Below are positions 47,496 through 55,905 of a stretch of DNA of 64,000 nt, piece after piece; position 1 is the first letter of the stretch, and every line of letters starts with the position of its first letter. The translations under genes and the position numbers were made by a program. The notes beneath the pieces were generated by a model. That model was not told the DNA's origin and made no database searches. It saw only the letters and a list, made by a program, of their open reading frames with translations. Source of the stretch: Rhizobacter sp964253025 (GTDB lineage Bacteria > Pseudomonadota > Gammaproteobacteria > Burkholderiales > Burkholderiaceae_C); assembly GCF_964253025.1 (NCBI RefSeq), contig NZ_CAXUQC020000001.1, positions 4,154,001 to 4,218,000 of the forward strand, read 5' to 3'.

Positions 47496-48571
47496 GCGAT
47501 CAGCTCCTCTTTGGCGTTGTAGAAACAGGTGTGCGGGCCCAGCACCGAGAACCAGGCCGTTTCACCGACCTTGGGCGGCTGCACGTCCGGGCGCAGGCGT
47601 GCGCGCAACACGGTGTCGGCGCAGCGCGCGGTGACGAGCCAATACGTCCCGACGTCCTGCACCAGCGTGACCTCCGCTGGCAGCGCGTGGGGGTCGTTGG
47701 GTTGGGCGAGGGCGACGTACTCGGGGCGAACGCCAAGCTTGAACTCGCCGACGGAGGCCAGCGCTTGGGGCACGCTGCCTTGCAGCGGCCGGCCGGCGAC
47801 TTCCAGTCCGCCTTGCCAGCGCGCCGGCAGGAAGTTCATCCCAGGTGAACCGATGAAGTGACCGACGAAGGTGTGGGCCGGCCGCTCGAAGAGCGCGTCC
47901 GCCGCACCGATCTGCACGGCCCGGCCGCGGGTCATGACGACGACTTCGTCGGCGAAGGTCAGCGCCTCGACCTGGTCGTGGGTCACGTACACCAGCGTCA
48001 GCTTGAGCTCGTGGTGGATCTGCTTGAGCTTGCGCCGCAGTTGCCATTTCAGGTGCGGATCGATCACCGTGAGCGGTTCATCGAACAACACAGCCGAGAC
48101 GTCGTCACGCACCAGGCCACGGCCAAGGGAGATCTTCTGCTTGGCATCGGCCGCCAGGCCTGCGGCCCGGATGTCGAGCTGCCCGCTCATCTCGAGCATC
48201 TCGGCGATCTGTCCCACCCGCTGGCGAATGCGGTCCGGGGCCACCCCCCGATTGCGCAGAGGGAAAGCCAGGTTCTCTGCGACCGTCATCGTGTCGTAGA
48301 TGACCGGGAACTGGAACACCTGAGCGATGTTGCGTTGCTGCGGCGTCTTGCGCGTCACGTCGACGCCATCGAAGGCGACGCCACCCTGCGAGGGCGACAC
48401 CAGGCCCGAGATGATGTTCAGCAGCGTGGTCTTGCCGCAGCCAGACGGACCCAGCAACGCGTAGGCGCCGCCATCTCGGAAGCTCATCTTCAGCGGCAGC
48501 AGGGCGTAGTCCTCGTCCCGCTGCGGGTTGGGGCGATAGGCATGCGCCAGGTCGAGATCGATGCGGGCCAT
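47492..48571 (-). CDS. glpT: Glycerol ABC transporter ATPase GlpT-like (degenerate signature)
   Basis: A 359-residue CUT1-type ATPase with a C-terminal regulatory OB domain. Walker A GPSGCGKTT (residues 41-49), Q-loop Gln87, Walker B VLFDEP (161-166) and the switch histidine H198 (YVTHDQVEAL) are intact. The ABC signature, normally LSGGQ, is replaced by L-A-A-D-A-K (139-144). This subunit can therefore hold ATP and the hydrolysing histidine but cannot offer a normal signature to its partner. It lies between glpS and glpP. ATG 48571 gives a family-like start (MARIDLDLAHAYRPNP). Confidence 0.87.
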   Translation of the reverse strand: MARIDLDLAHAYRPNPQRDEDYALLPLKMSFRDGGAYALLGPSGCGKTTLLNIISGLVSPSQGGVAFDGVDVTRKTPQQRNIAQVFQFPVIYDTMTVAENLAFPLRNRGVAPDRIRQRVGQIAEMLEMSGQLDIRAAGLAADAKQKISLGRGLVRDDVSAVLFDEPLTVIDPHLKWQLRRKLKQIHHELKLTLVYVTHDQVEALTFADEVVVMTRGRAVQIGAADALFERPAHTFVGHFIGSPGMNFLPARWQGGLEVAGRPLQGSVPQALASVGEFKLGVRPEYVALAQPNDPHALPAEVTLVQDVGTYWLVTARCADTVLRARLRPDVQPPKVGETAWFSVLGPHTCFYNAKEELIA

Positions 48572-48572
48572 G

Positions 48573-49643
48573 TCAGGCGCTCCTCGCTTCGGGGGCGCGG
48601 GCGAGTGCGCCGGCCGGATCGAACACATAGACCTGGCCGGGACTGACGTGCAGCGTCACGGCTTCGCCGAGCCCGAACCGGTGCACGCCCGTCAACTGCG
48701 CCACCAGTTCGCCCTCGGCCGTGTCCACGTGCACGAAGGTGTCGGAGCCCGAGATCTCGGCCAGCTCCACCTTGCCCCGCAAGGCCATGTCGCCGGGTCG
48801 CGGGTCCACGCGAAGGGCGCTCGCCCGCAGTCCGATGGTCACCGAGGACGGCTGGGCCACCACGCCCGGTGCCGGGAGCACCGCTCCGGACGGCAAGGTC
48901 AGGCCCTGGGCGTCGGCACGCGCGGCGATGAGGTTCATCGGCGGGTCGCTGAAGGCACGTGCCACGCGGATGGACTTCGGCCGATGGAACACCTCCGCGG
49001 TCGGCCCGTACTGCAGGAGCTCGCCCGCGTCGAGCACGGCGGTGTAGCCGCCGAGCAGCAGCGCCTCGGTGGGCTCCGTCGTGGCGTAGACGACGGTGGA
49101 GTCGCCCGCCGCAAAGAGCTGCGTGAGTTCGTCGCGCAGTCCCTCGCGCAGCTTGTAGTCGAGGTTGACGAGCGGCTCGTCGAGCAGCATCAGGGGCGCG
49201 TTCTTGGCCAGCGCGCGGGCCAGGGCCACGCGCTGTTGTTGCCCCCCGGAAAGCTCGGCCGGCAGCCGCTGCAGGAAGGGTTCGATGTGCAGACGGGCGG
49301 CAAGGCTCCGGACGCGGCCGTCGATGCCCTCCTCGCCACGCAGCTTCAACGGGGAGGCGATGTTGTCGAACACCGTCATCGAGGGGTAGTTGATGAACTG
49401 CTGGTAGACCATCGCCACGTTGCGCTGCCGAACCGGGACGCCGGTGACATCGGCGCCGTCCACGCGCACGGTGCCCTCGCTCGGCTTGTCGAGCCCGGCC
49501 ATCAGGCGCATGAGGGTCGTCTTGCCCGATTGGGTAGCGCCCAGCAGCACCGTGACGGCGCCGGGTACGAGGGTCAGGTCCAGCGGGTACAGGTAGGGCG
49601 TGGGCCCGACCTGCTTGCTGAGCTTCTCCAGGGTCAGTTGCAT
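48573..49643 (-). CDS. glpS: Glycerol ABC transporter ATPase GlpS-like (no switch histidine)
   Basis: A 356-residue CUT1-type ATPase with a C-terminal OB domain. Walker A is GATQSGKT (residues 35-42), the signature is a perfect ELSGGQQQRVALARAL (130-145), and Walker B is LMLLDEP. The switch histidine is replaced by threonine (VVYATTEPTEAL, T189). It complements GlpT: GlpS supplies the good signature and GlpT the good histidine. It starts 27 nt after the glpD stop and ends 1 nt before the glpT ATG. Confidence 0.87.
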   Translation of the reverse strand: MQLTLEKLSKQVGPTPYLYPLDLTLVPGAVTVLLGATQSGKTTLMRLMAGLDKPSEGTVRVDGADVTGVPVRQRNVAMVYQQFINYPSMTVFDNIASPLKLRGEEGIDGRVRSLAARLHIEPFLQRLPAELSGGQQQRVALARALAKNAPLMLLDEPLVNLDYKLREGLRDELTQLFAAGDSTVVYATTEPTEALLLGGYTAVLDAGELLQYGPTAEVFHRPKSIRVARAFSDPPMNLIAARADAQGLTLPSGAVLPAPGVVAQPSSVTIGLRASALRVDPRPGDMALRGKVELAEISGSDTFVHVDTAEGELVAQLTGVHRFGLGEAVTLHVSPGQVYVFDPAGALARAPEARSA

Positions 49644-49670
49644 CTTGGACTTCGAAGGAAAGAAAGGTGA

Positions 49671-51221
49671 TCAGGCCGCGGACGACCAGCGCGACTGGCA
49701 CCAGGCGGCCACGCGCGCCCGGTTGTCGGCACTCAGGTGCAGGCCCAGCTTGGAGCGGCGCCAGAGGACGTCATCCGCGTTACGGGCCCATTCGTGCTCG
49801 TGCAGGTAGTCGAGCTCGGCTTCATGGATGCCCGGCACCACCTCCGGACCCAGCCCGTCGGCGCGCACGACCAGGTCGATGCGCGAGCCGTAGGCCCGGG
49901 CGAGGCGGCGACGCAGCGAGGCAGGCCACTGCGGGTAACGCTGCCCGAGGGCCGCATCGAAACGCTCGAAGTCGGTGTCGGGCCGCACCGGCGGGCCGAT
50001 CCAGGCGGACAGGTCGCCGCCCGGCAGAAAGGCCTGGGCCGTCCATGCCGCGGCCGGCACGCCGAGGTGACGGCACACGGTGTCGGCCGCTTCCTCGGCC
50101 AGCTTGCGGAAGGTGGTGATCTTGCCGCCCCAGACCGTGAGCAGCGGGGCCGGGCCGGCCTCGAGGTCGAGGAGGTAGTCGCGCGTGACGGCGGACGCGT
50201 CGCTGCGTTCGTCTCCCAGCAGTGGGCGCACGCCGGCATAGGTCCACACCACGTCGGCCGGCACGACCGGCCGGGCGAAGTAGCGGCTCGCCTGCTCGCA
50301 CAGGTAGGCGATCTCGCTCTCCTCGATGCGAGCCTCGCCCACCGCGCCGTGATGCTCCACATCGGTGGTGCCGATGAGCGTGTACTCGCCTTCGTAGGGG
50401 ATGGCGAAGATGATGCGCCGATCGGGGTTCTGGAAGATGTAGGCGTGGTCGTGGTCGAACAGCTTCTTCACCACGATGTGGCTGCCCTTCACCAGTCGCA
50501 GGCTCTTGGACCCGGCCACGTGGGCATGGGCCTGCAGGAACTGCGCGGCCCAGGGTCCGGCGGCATTCACGAGCGCCTTGGCCTGCACCGTCCGGCTGCC
50601 ACCGGAGCCGTCCTCGAGCTTGACCGTCCAGCCACTGGCCGAACGTTGCGCGTCGACGCAACGCCAGCCGGTCAGCACGGTGGCGCCGCGGCTGGCCGCG
50701 TCGATCGCGTTCAGCACGACGAGTCGGGCGTCGTCCACCCAGCCGTCGGAGTACACGAACCCGCGGGTGAACTGCGGCTTGAGCGACTGGCCGGCGACGT
50801 GGTCATGCAACCGGATGCCGTGGGAGCCTGGCAGCACCTCGCGCCGTGCAAGGTGGTCGTACAGGAACAGGCCGGCGCGGATCATCCACGCCGGCCGCAT
50901 GCTGGGATCGTGCGGCATCACGAAGCGCAGGGGCCACATGATGTGCGGCGCACTGCGCAGCAGCACTTCACGCTCCCCCAGCGCCTTGCGAACCAGCGAG
51001 AACTCGTAGTACTCGAGGTAGCGGAGCCCGCCATGGATGAGCTTGGTGGACGAGGACGAGGTGTGCGCGGCGAGGTCGTCCTTCTCGCAGAGCACGACCT
51101 TGAGCCCGCGGCCCGCCAGGTCGCGCGCAATGCCGGCCCCATTGATGCCGCCGCCCACGATGAGCACGTCACAGCCGGTCAGCGAAGGGTTCAAGCCAAC
51201 TCCTTGGTCGGTCAAAGGCAT
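49671..51221 (-). CDS. glpD: Glycerol-3-phosphate dehydrogenase, FAD-dependent
   Basis: A 516-residue membrane-associated flavoenzyme that oxidises glycerol-3-phosphate to DHAP and reduces quinone. The FAD-binding motif is CDVLIVGGGINGAGIARDLAGRGLKVVLCEKDDLA near residue 17. GGLRYLEYYEFSLVRKAL, KGSHIVVKKLFDHDHAYIFQNPDRRIIFAIPYEGEYTLIGTTD and VYSYAGVRPLL-like WTYAGVRPLLGD follow, plus the GlpD C-terminal domain. ATG 51221 (MPLTDQ) was chosen, but no good ribosome-binding site is visible; ATG 51260 is an alternative. It heads the leftward glpD-S-T-P-Q-V operon and faces glpR. Confidence 0.93.
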   Translation of the reverse strand: MPLTDQGVGLNPSLTGCDVLIVGGGINGAGIARDLAGRGLKVVLCEKDDLAAHTSSSSTKLIHGGLRYLEYYEFSLVRKALGEREVLLRSAPHIMWPLRFVMPHDPSMRPAWMIRAGLFLYDHLARREVLPGSHGIRLHDHVAGQSLKPQFTRGFVYSDGWVDDARLVVLNAIDAASRGATVLTGWRCVDAQRSASGWTVKLEDGSGGSRTVQAKALVNAAGPWAAQFLQAHAHVAGSKSLRLVKGSHIVVKKLFDHDHAYIFQNPDRRIIFAIPYEGEYTLIGTTDVEHHGAVGEARIEESEIAYLCEQASRYFARPVVPADVVWTYAGVRPLLGDERSDASAVTRDYLLDLEAGPAPLLTVWGGKITTFRKLAEEAADTVCRHLGVPAAAWTAQAFLPGGDLSAWIGPPVRPDTDFERFDAALGQRYPQWPASLRRRLARAYGSRIDLVVRADGLGPEVVPGIHEAELDYLHEHEWARNADDVLWRRSKLGLHLSADNRARVAAWCQSRWSSAA

Positions 51222-51290
51222 AGCAAAGGGTGACGGCGCGAACGCCGTTGCGGAATGCATCACGGTGCCGAAGGGCTCTGTGAGCGGTTC

Positions 51291-51338
51291 ATGTTCGTTT
51301 GTGTTCTTCTTTTTTCTTTTTAGCGGAGCAACGAACAT
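51291..51338. promoter_or_regulatory. Probable GlpR (DeoR-type) operator region between glpD and glpR
   Basis: ATGTTCGTT (51291-51299) and its exact reverse complement AACGAACAT (51330-51338) flank 30 bp. Within this, TGTTC recurs at 51292 and 51302 and TTTTC at 51312, a 10-bp period on one helix face. DeoR-type repressors often bind such phased TTCG/TTTC repeats. The run of T is strikingly AT-rich for this genome. Confidence 0.65.
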
Positions 51339-51433
51339 TGCGCAAGGGTGGGAAACCACGGTCTGGCTTCTCCCGACTTTCGGTACGCTCGCCACTCCAC
51401 ACCGGACCACGACCTGGCCAGAACCGCTTTCGC

Positions 51434-52198
51434 ATGACACCGAACCCTCGACAAGCCCAGCTGATGGAAGAGTTGCGGACCCGCGGATCCATGACCGTCG
51501 AGGCGCTGGCCGACCAGTTCGGAGTGACGCTGCAGACCGTGCGGCGCGACGTCAAGCTGCTTTCCGAAGCCGGGTTGCTGGCGCGTTTCCATGGCGGCGT
51601 GCGCCTGCCGACGTCGACGACCGAGAACATCGCCTACCGCCAGCGCCAGCAGCTGAACGAAGCCGCCAAGCAACGCATCGCCCGCGCCGTGGCGCATGCC
51701 GTGCCCCATGGTTGCTCGCTCATCATCAACATCGGCACCACCACCGAAGCCATCGCCCGCGAGTTGCTGCACCACAAGGGCCTGCGCGTCATCACGAACA
51801 ACCTCAACGTGGCGGCCATCCTGTCGGACAACCCGGACTGCGAGGTCATCGTGGCCGGCGGCGTGGTGCGCTCGCGTGACCGCGGCATCGTGGGCGAGGT
51901 GACCGTCGACTTCATCAGCCAGTTCAAGGTGGACATCGGGCTGATCGGCATCTCGGGCATCGAGGACGACGGCACCCTGCGGGACTTCGACTACCGCGAG
52001 GTCAAGGTCGCCCGGGCGATCATCGAGCACTCACGCGAGGTGTGGCTGGCCACCGACCACAGCAAGTTCAACCGCCCGGCGATGGTGCAGCTCGCCCGTT
52101 TCGACGAGCTCGATCGCGTCTTCACCGACGCGCCGCCGCCGGATCCCTTCCCCAAGTTGCTGGCCAACGCCGGCGTCCAGTGCGAAGTCGCCCGATGA
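51434..52198 (+). CDS. glpR: DeoR-family glycerol regulon repressor
   Basis: A 254-residue DeoR-family protein. The helix-turn-helix (residues 5-55) is RQAQLMEELRTRGSMTVEALADQFGVTLQTVRRDVKLLSEAGLLARFHGG. The sugar-isomerase-like effector domain has IINIGTTTEAIARELL and GISGIEDDGTLRDFDYREVKVARAII. The ligand is expected to be glycerol-3-phosphate. Its stop overlaps the glpK start (ATGA). It faces glpD across a region containing repeats that look like its operator, so it probably represses both arms. Confidence 0.92.
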   Translation: MTPNPRQAQLMEELRTRGSMTVEALADQFGVTLQTVRRDVKLLSEAGLLARFHGGVRLPTSTTENIAYRQRQQLNEAAKQRIARAVAHAVPHGCSLIINIGTTTEAIARELLHHKGLRVITNNLNVAAILSDNPDCEVIVAGGVVRSRDRGIVGEVTVDFISQFKVDIGLIGISGIEDDGTLRDFDYREVKVARAIIEHSREVWLATDHSKFNRPAMVQLARFDELDRVFTDAPPPDPFPKLLANAGVQCEVAR

Positions 52199-53688
52199 AA
52201 TACCTGCTTGCCCTTGACCAGGGAACCTCCAGCTCGCGCAGCATCGTCTTCGACGGCCAGGGCCGCATCGTCTCGATGGCCCAGCAGGAGTTCCGCCAGA
52301 TCTACCCGCAACCCGGTTGGGTCGAACACGACCCGAAGGAGCTGTGGACGACGCAGCTCGCCACCGCGCGTGAAGCCCTCGCCAAGGCGGGTCTCAAGGC
52401 GACCGACATCGCCTCGGTGGGCATCACCAACCAGCGCGAGACCACCGTGGTGTGGAACCGGCGAACCGGCGAGCCCATCCACAACGCCATCGTGTGGCAG
52501 GACCGCCGCGCGGAGCCGACCTGCGCGGCCATGCGGGACGCGGGGCTGGAACCCATCTTCCGCGAACGCACCGGCCTCATCATCGATGCCTACTTCTCCG
52601 GCACCAAGCTGAAGTGGATTCTTGACCACGTGCCCGGCGCCCGCGAGGCCGGGGCCCGCGGCGAACTGGCCTTCGGCACGGTGGACTCCTGGCTCATGTG
52701 GCACCTCACCGGCGGGCGCCTCCACGCGACCGACGTGAGCAACGCCTCACGCACGATGCTGCTCAACGTGCACGACAACAGCTGGGATCCGGAACTGCTC
52801 AAGCTGCTCGACGTGCCCCGCGAGATGCTGCCGGAGGTGCACCCCTCCAGCCATGTGTTCGGGCATACCGAGGCCGACCTGCTCGGCGCATCGTTGCCGA
52901 TCGGCGGCGTGGCGGGTGACCAGCAGAGCGCCCTCTTCGGACAGGCCTGCTTCCGGGCGGGCCTCGCGAAGAACACCTATGGCACCGGCTGCTTCATGCT
53001 CATGCACACCGGCCGCGCCTTCCAGTCCTCGGCCAACGGCCTCATCACCACCAGCGCGGCCCAGTCGACCACCACACCCGAGTTCGCGCTCGAGGGCAGC
53101 GTCTTCATCGCCGGCGCGGTGGTGCAATGGCTACGCGACGGCCTGCAGGCCATCAAGGGCAGCAGCGAGGTGCAGCAACTGGCCGAGTCGGTGCCGGACA
53201 GCGGCGGCGTGATGTTCGTGCCGGCCTTCACCGGCCTGGGTGCGCCCTACTGGAAGGCCGACGCCCGAGGCGCCATCGTCGGCTTGACCCGCGGCAGCAC
53301 GGTGGCCCACATCGCGCGGGCCGCACTGGAGAGCATCGCGTTCCAGAGTGCCGCCCTGCTGACCGCCATGAGCCGCGACGCCGTGGCCGCGGGCGGCTCT
53401 CCGGTCAGCGAGCTGCGCGTGGATGGTGGCGCCTGCGTCAACGACCTGCTGATGCAGTTCCAGGCCGACCTGCTCGGCATCCCGGTCGTGCGGCCGAAGG
53501 TGATCGAAACCACGGCGCTCGGTGCGGCCTACCTGGCCGGCCTGAGCAGCGGCGTGTACACCGACCTCGACCAGCTCTCGGCCCAATGGCAGGTGGAGCG
53601 GCGCTTCCACCCGGTGATGCCCCGCCCTCGGGCCGAGGAACTGATGGCACGCTGGGAGCACGCGGTGCGTCAGACCACGCTGGAGTAG
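52195..53688 (+). CDS. glpK: Glycerol kinase
   Basis: A 497-residue FGGY-family kinase, normal length. It begins MKYLLALDQGTSSSRSIVFD and has NQRETTVVWNRRTGEPIHNAIVWQDRR, KLKWILDHVPGA, and GVMFVPAFTGLGAPYWKADARGAIVGLTRGS, and its ATP-site region includes LRVDGGACVNDLLMQFQADLLG. It makes glycerol-3-phosphate from imported glycerol, the substrate of GlpD and the inducer of GlpR. It is translationally coupled to glpR. Confidence 0.96.
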   Translation: MKYLLALDQGTSSSRSIVFDGQGRIVSMAQQEFRQIYPQPGWVEHDPKELWTTQLATAREALAKAGLKATDIASVGITNQRETTVVWNRRTGEPIHNAIVWQDRRAEPTCAAMRDAGLEPIFRERTGLIIDAYFSGTKLKWILDHVPGAREAGARGELAFGTVDSWLMWHLTGGRLHATDVSNASRTMLLNVHDNSWDPELLKLLDVPREMLPEVHPSSHVFGHTEADLLGASLPIGGVAGDQQSALFGQACFRAGLAKNTYGTGCFMLMHTGRAFQSSANGLITTSAAQSTTTPEFALEGSVFIAGAVVQWLRDGLQAIKGSSEVQQLAESVPDSGGVMFVPAFTGLGAPYWKADARGAIVGLTRGSTVAHIARAALESIAFQSAALLTAMSRDAVAAGGSPVSELRVDGGACVNDLLMQFQADLLGIPVVRPKVIETTALGAAYLAGLSSGVYTDLDQLSAQWQVERRFHPVMPRPRAEELMARWEHAVRQTTLE

Positions 53689-53701
53689 GACAGGACACTA
53701 G

Positions 53702-53727
53702 GCTGCTGACACCACGTTGTCAGCAGC
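53702..53727. promoter_or_regulatory. Perfect inverted repeat upstream of the VOC gene, probable YafY/WYL operator
   Basis: GCTGCTGACA and TGTCAGCAGC are perfect 10-bp arms around CCACGT. There is no following T-run, so it is not a terminator for glpK. It lies 43 bp before the VOC gene, which is followed by a WYL-type regulator. Confidence 0.65.
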
Positions 53728-53770
53728 GCCCGCGCAGCATGGCCTCCTGTCCCAGCAAGAGGAGGCCATC

Positions 53771-54214
53771 ATGCTCGCACCCCAGGAACTCGACATTCGA
53801 CCGTCGCACGCGCCACGTACCGTGCGAAGCGCACCTGTCGCCCAGGCGGTCCACGCACTGCACTGGTTCGAGATTCCGGTCGTGGACCTCGACCGGGCAC
53901 AGCGCTTCTACGAAGCCGTGCTCGGCCAGCCGCTGCAGCGCGAGGGCCAGGGCCGCGGCGCGATGGCGCTGTTCCCGAGGGATGGTGATGGCGTCGGGGG
54001 CTGCCTGTCGGTGAACTGCGACGGCACGCCGCCAGCGCCAACGGGCACGGTCGTCTACCTGAGCACCCCATCGATTGACGACGTGCTGGCCCGCGTGCCG
54101 AGGGCAGGCGGCCGGGTGGCCGTGGCCAAGACGGCGTTGCCCGCCGAATGGGGCTACTGCGCACACATCACCGACACGGAAGGCAACCGCGTCGGCCTGC
54201 ACTCCCTCGTCTGA
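53771..54214 (+). CDS. VOC family (glyoxalase-like) protein
   Basis: A 147-residue protein of the vicinal-oxygen-chelate superfamily: HWFEIPVVDLDRAQRFYEAVLGQPLQ, AMALFPRDGDGVGGCLSV, VVYLSTPSIDDVLARVPRAGG and YCAHITDTEGNRVGLHSL. Metal-ligand positions (His in HWFEIP and the last E/H region) look plausible, but no substrate is known. A very strong AGAGGAGG site lies 5 nt before ATG 53771. Expression is probably controlled by the regulator gene that follows. Confidence 0.88.
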   Translation: MLAPQELDIRPSHAPRTVRSAPVAQAVHALHWFEIPVVDLDRAQRFYEAVLGQPLQREGQGRGAMALFPRDGDGVGGCLSVNCDGTPPAPTGTVVYLSTPSIDDVLARVPRAGGRVAVAKTALPAEWGYCAHITDTEGNRVGLHSLV

Positions 54215-54318
54215 CCGTGTTCGGAACGGCCCGTTCATGGCCCGCTTGGCCCCCGCTGCTCGCCGCCGCACAATGGCGCGCGTCGACCTCCTCATCCGAC
54301 CGTCCCCCGCTGCCTGCC

Positions 54319-55029
54319 ATGCGCCGAGCCGACCGCCTCTTCCAGATCGTCCAGCTGATCCGCGGTCGACGCCTCAGCACGGCGCAGTTCCTCGCGCAGC
54401 GGCTGGAGGTGTCGGAGCGCACCGTGTACCGCGACGTGGCGGACCTGATGGCCCAAGGTGTGCCCATCGAGGGCGAAGCGGGCGTGGGCTACCGCATGCG
54501 GCCGGGCTTCGACCTGCCTCCCCTCATGTTCACGCATGAGGAAGCCCAGGCGCTGGTGGCCTCGGTCCGCGTGGCGCAGCCGCGCCTGGACCCGGCGCTC
54601 GCGAGCCAGGCCGAAGCCGCGCTGTCCAAGATCCTGGCCGTGCTGCCCGCGGCTGCGAGGGCCGCGGCGGAGAGCCTGGCCGTCTATGCGCCACCGGTCC
54701 ACTTCGACCTGCCGACCCGTCAGCGGGTCGAAGCCCTTCGCCTCGCGGCGGAAGGCCGTCGCACGGTCAGCGTGCGCTACCTGGACCTGCAAGATCGCGA
54801 GTCACAGCGCCGCCTGCGCCCGCTCGGCTGCTTCTACTGGGGCGCCGTCTGGACCCTGGCCGCCTGGTGCGAGACCCGGGGTGCGTTCCGCAACTTCCGC
54901 GTCGATCGCATCCAGCAGCTGGACGTTCTCGAGCAAACCTTCCGCGACGAGCCGGGCAAGACCCTGGCCGACCTGTTCCGCGCCGTCGAGTGCGAGGCGG
55001 CCGAATGGAACGCGTCGCCGCCGAATTGA
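54319..55029 (+). CDS. YafY-type WYL-domain transcriptional regulator
   Basis: A 236-residue regulator with an N-terminal DeoR-like winged helix (RRADRLFQIVQLIRGRRLSTAQFLAQRLEVSERTVYRDVADLMAQGVPIEGEAGVGYRMRPGF) and a WYL ligand-binding domain (VSVRYLDLQDRESQRRLRPLGCFYWGAVWTLAAWCETRGAFRNFRVDRI). The usual W-Y-L triad appears as F-Y-W-G in this copy. It lies downstream of a VOC gene, a common pairing in proteobacteria. A perfect palindrome upstream of the VOC gene is its likely operator. Confidence 0.9.
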   Translation: MRRADRLFQIVQLIRGRRLSTAQFLAQRLEVSERTVYRDVADLMAQGVPIEGEAGVGYRMRPGFDLPPLMFTHEEAQALVASVRVAQPRLDPALASQAEAALSKILAVLPAAARAAAESLAVYAPPVHFDLPTRQRVEALRLAAEGRRTVSVRYLDLQDRESQRRLRPLGCFYWGAVWTLAAWCETRGAFRNFRVDRIQQLDVLEQTFRDEPGKTLADLFRAVECEAAEWNASPPN

Positions 55030-55122
55030 CCCGGGACGGGAACGTGGGCGTCGCGCAACGCCACCTGCACGGCAGCGGCACGGCCTTAGAATCCGCGCCT
55101 TGCCTTCGCCCCGGAGCCGCCT

Positions 55123-55428
55123 GTGGACCTCAAACTGCCGATCACGATCGTCGACGAACTCACCGAGACCATCGTCAAGTCCTCGGGCATCCTCGACCTG
55201 GCCAGCGGCGAGATCCGCAACGTCGAATACGAGGACTACGACCGCAACCGCCTGGGCCTGCCCGCCGAGAGCGAGGACTACGAGTTCACGTCCGGGCTGC
55301 TCACCAACGGCTCCCGTGACGTCGAATTCCGCGTCGACGTCGACGTCCTCACCGGCCGCTACTCCGTGACACCGAGCGAACTCCTCGAACTCAAGGGCCG
55401 CGCGGCCAAGCTCTTCTCCACCCGCTGA
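55123..55428 (+). CDS. Hypothetical protein, 101 residues, GTG start
   Basis: A small acidic soluble protein (MDLKLPITIVDELTETIVKSSG...) that I do not recognise. GGAG stands 7 nt before the GTG. It has no membrane segment. Sequence is rich in D/E and V/I (NVEYEDYDRNRLGLP, DVEFRVDVDVLTGRYSVTPSELLEL), suggesting a compact beta-rich fold. Codon bias is typical of the genome, so it is probably a real gene. It is alone between the WYL regulator and a repeat-containing gap. Confidence 0.65.
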   Translation: MDLKLPITIVDELTETIVKSSGILDLASGEIRNVEYEDYDRNRLGLPAESEDYEFTSGLLTNGSRDVEFRVDVDVLTGRYSVTPSELLELKGRAAKLFSTR

Positions 55429-55902
55429 CCCGTTCTCGCCGCGCGACGCGACAGCGACGGAGTGGACTGCCGCGCCAGTGCCTCCTGCCGAGAGCCGGGG
55501 GCTACGCGAGGGTGTCTCGGTGGCCCTGCCGCGCCGGGTCTCGGCCCGGCAGCCGAGTAACTTTCTGGCGCGCCAGAAAGTCACCAAAGAACGCTTGAAC
55601 ACCAGCTTCAGCTTATTCGTATCGTTGGTAATGTGAAGGTCTTACGCTCGGTGAACGCCGAGGACTTGCCCAAGCCAGGACGTCTCTCCAGGTCTGCTTG
55701 ATCAGAAGCGCTTGTGTTCAGGCGCTCAGGCGCTCAGGCGCCAACACCGCCGCGCCGCGCCAGCCGGCCGTCGTGCCAAGGCCGTGCCGCCGAGCCCAGC
55801 AAGCGAAGCGAGGCGCGCATCAAGCCACCCGCGAGCCCGGGTTTCCCGGGCGACCCGGGGCGCCCCCCTCGGGGGGGCAGGAGCGTCAGCGACGTGGGGG
55901 GC
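55429..55902. other. 474-bp intergenic region carrying repeats
   Basis: No gene is supported here. It holds two repeat-like elements: a 22-bp palindrome with flanks (55555-55595) and a C/G-tract hairpin element (55858-55905). The rest is GC-rich and unstructured to the eye. It sits between a rightward and a leftward gene. Confidence 0.6.
55555..55595. repeat. REP-like palindromic element (Burkholderiales type)
   Basis: A perfect 22-bp palindrome at 55560-55581 (ACTTTCTGGCG followed by its complement CGCCAGAAAGT) is flanked by GAGTA and CACCAAAGAACG. The pattern AGTAACTTTCT ... AGAAAGTCACCAAAGAA resembles a widespread intergenic repeat of betaproteobacteria and xanthomonads. This is from memory; only one copy is in the window. 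Confidence 0.6.
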
Positions 55903-55905
55903 TCA
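55858..55905. repeat. C/G-tract hairpin repeat (Comamonadaceae type)
   Basis: CCCCCC (55863-55868), TC and GGGGGG (55871-55876) form a hairpin, followed by CAGGAGCGTCAGCGACGTGGG-type sequence. Very similar elements are frequent near gene ends in Comamonadaceae and relatives. It lies at the 3' end of the EF-hand gene and may act as a transcription boundary. Confidence 0.5.

Noticed and set aside
53702..53727. Inverted repeat read as the glpK terminator
   Set aside because: There is no T-tract on either strand and the element is symmetric, so an operator is preferred.
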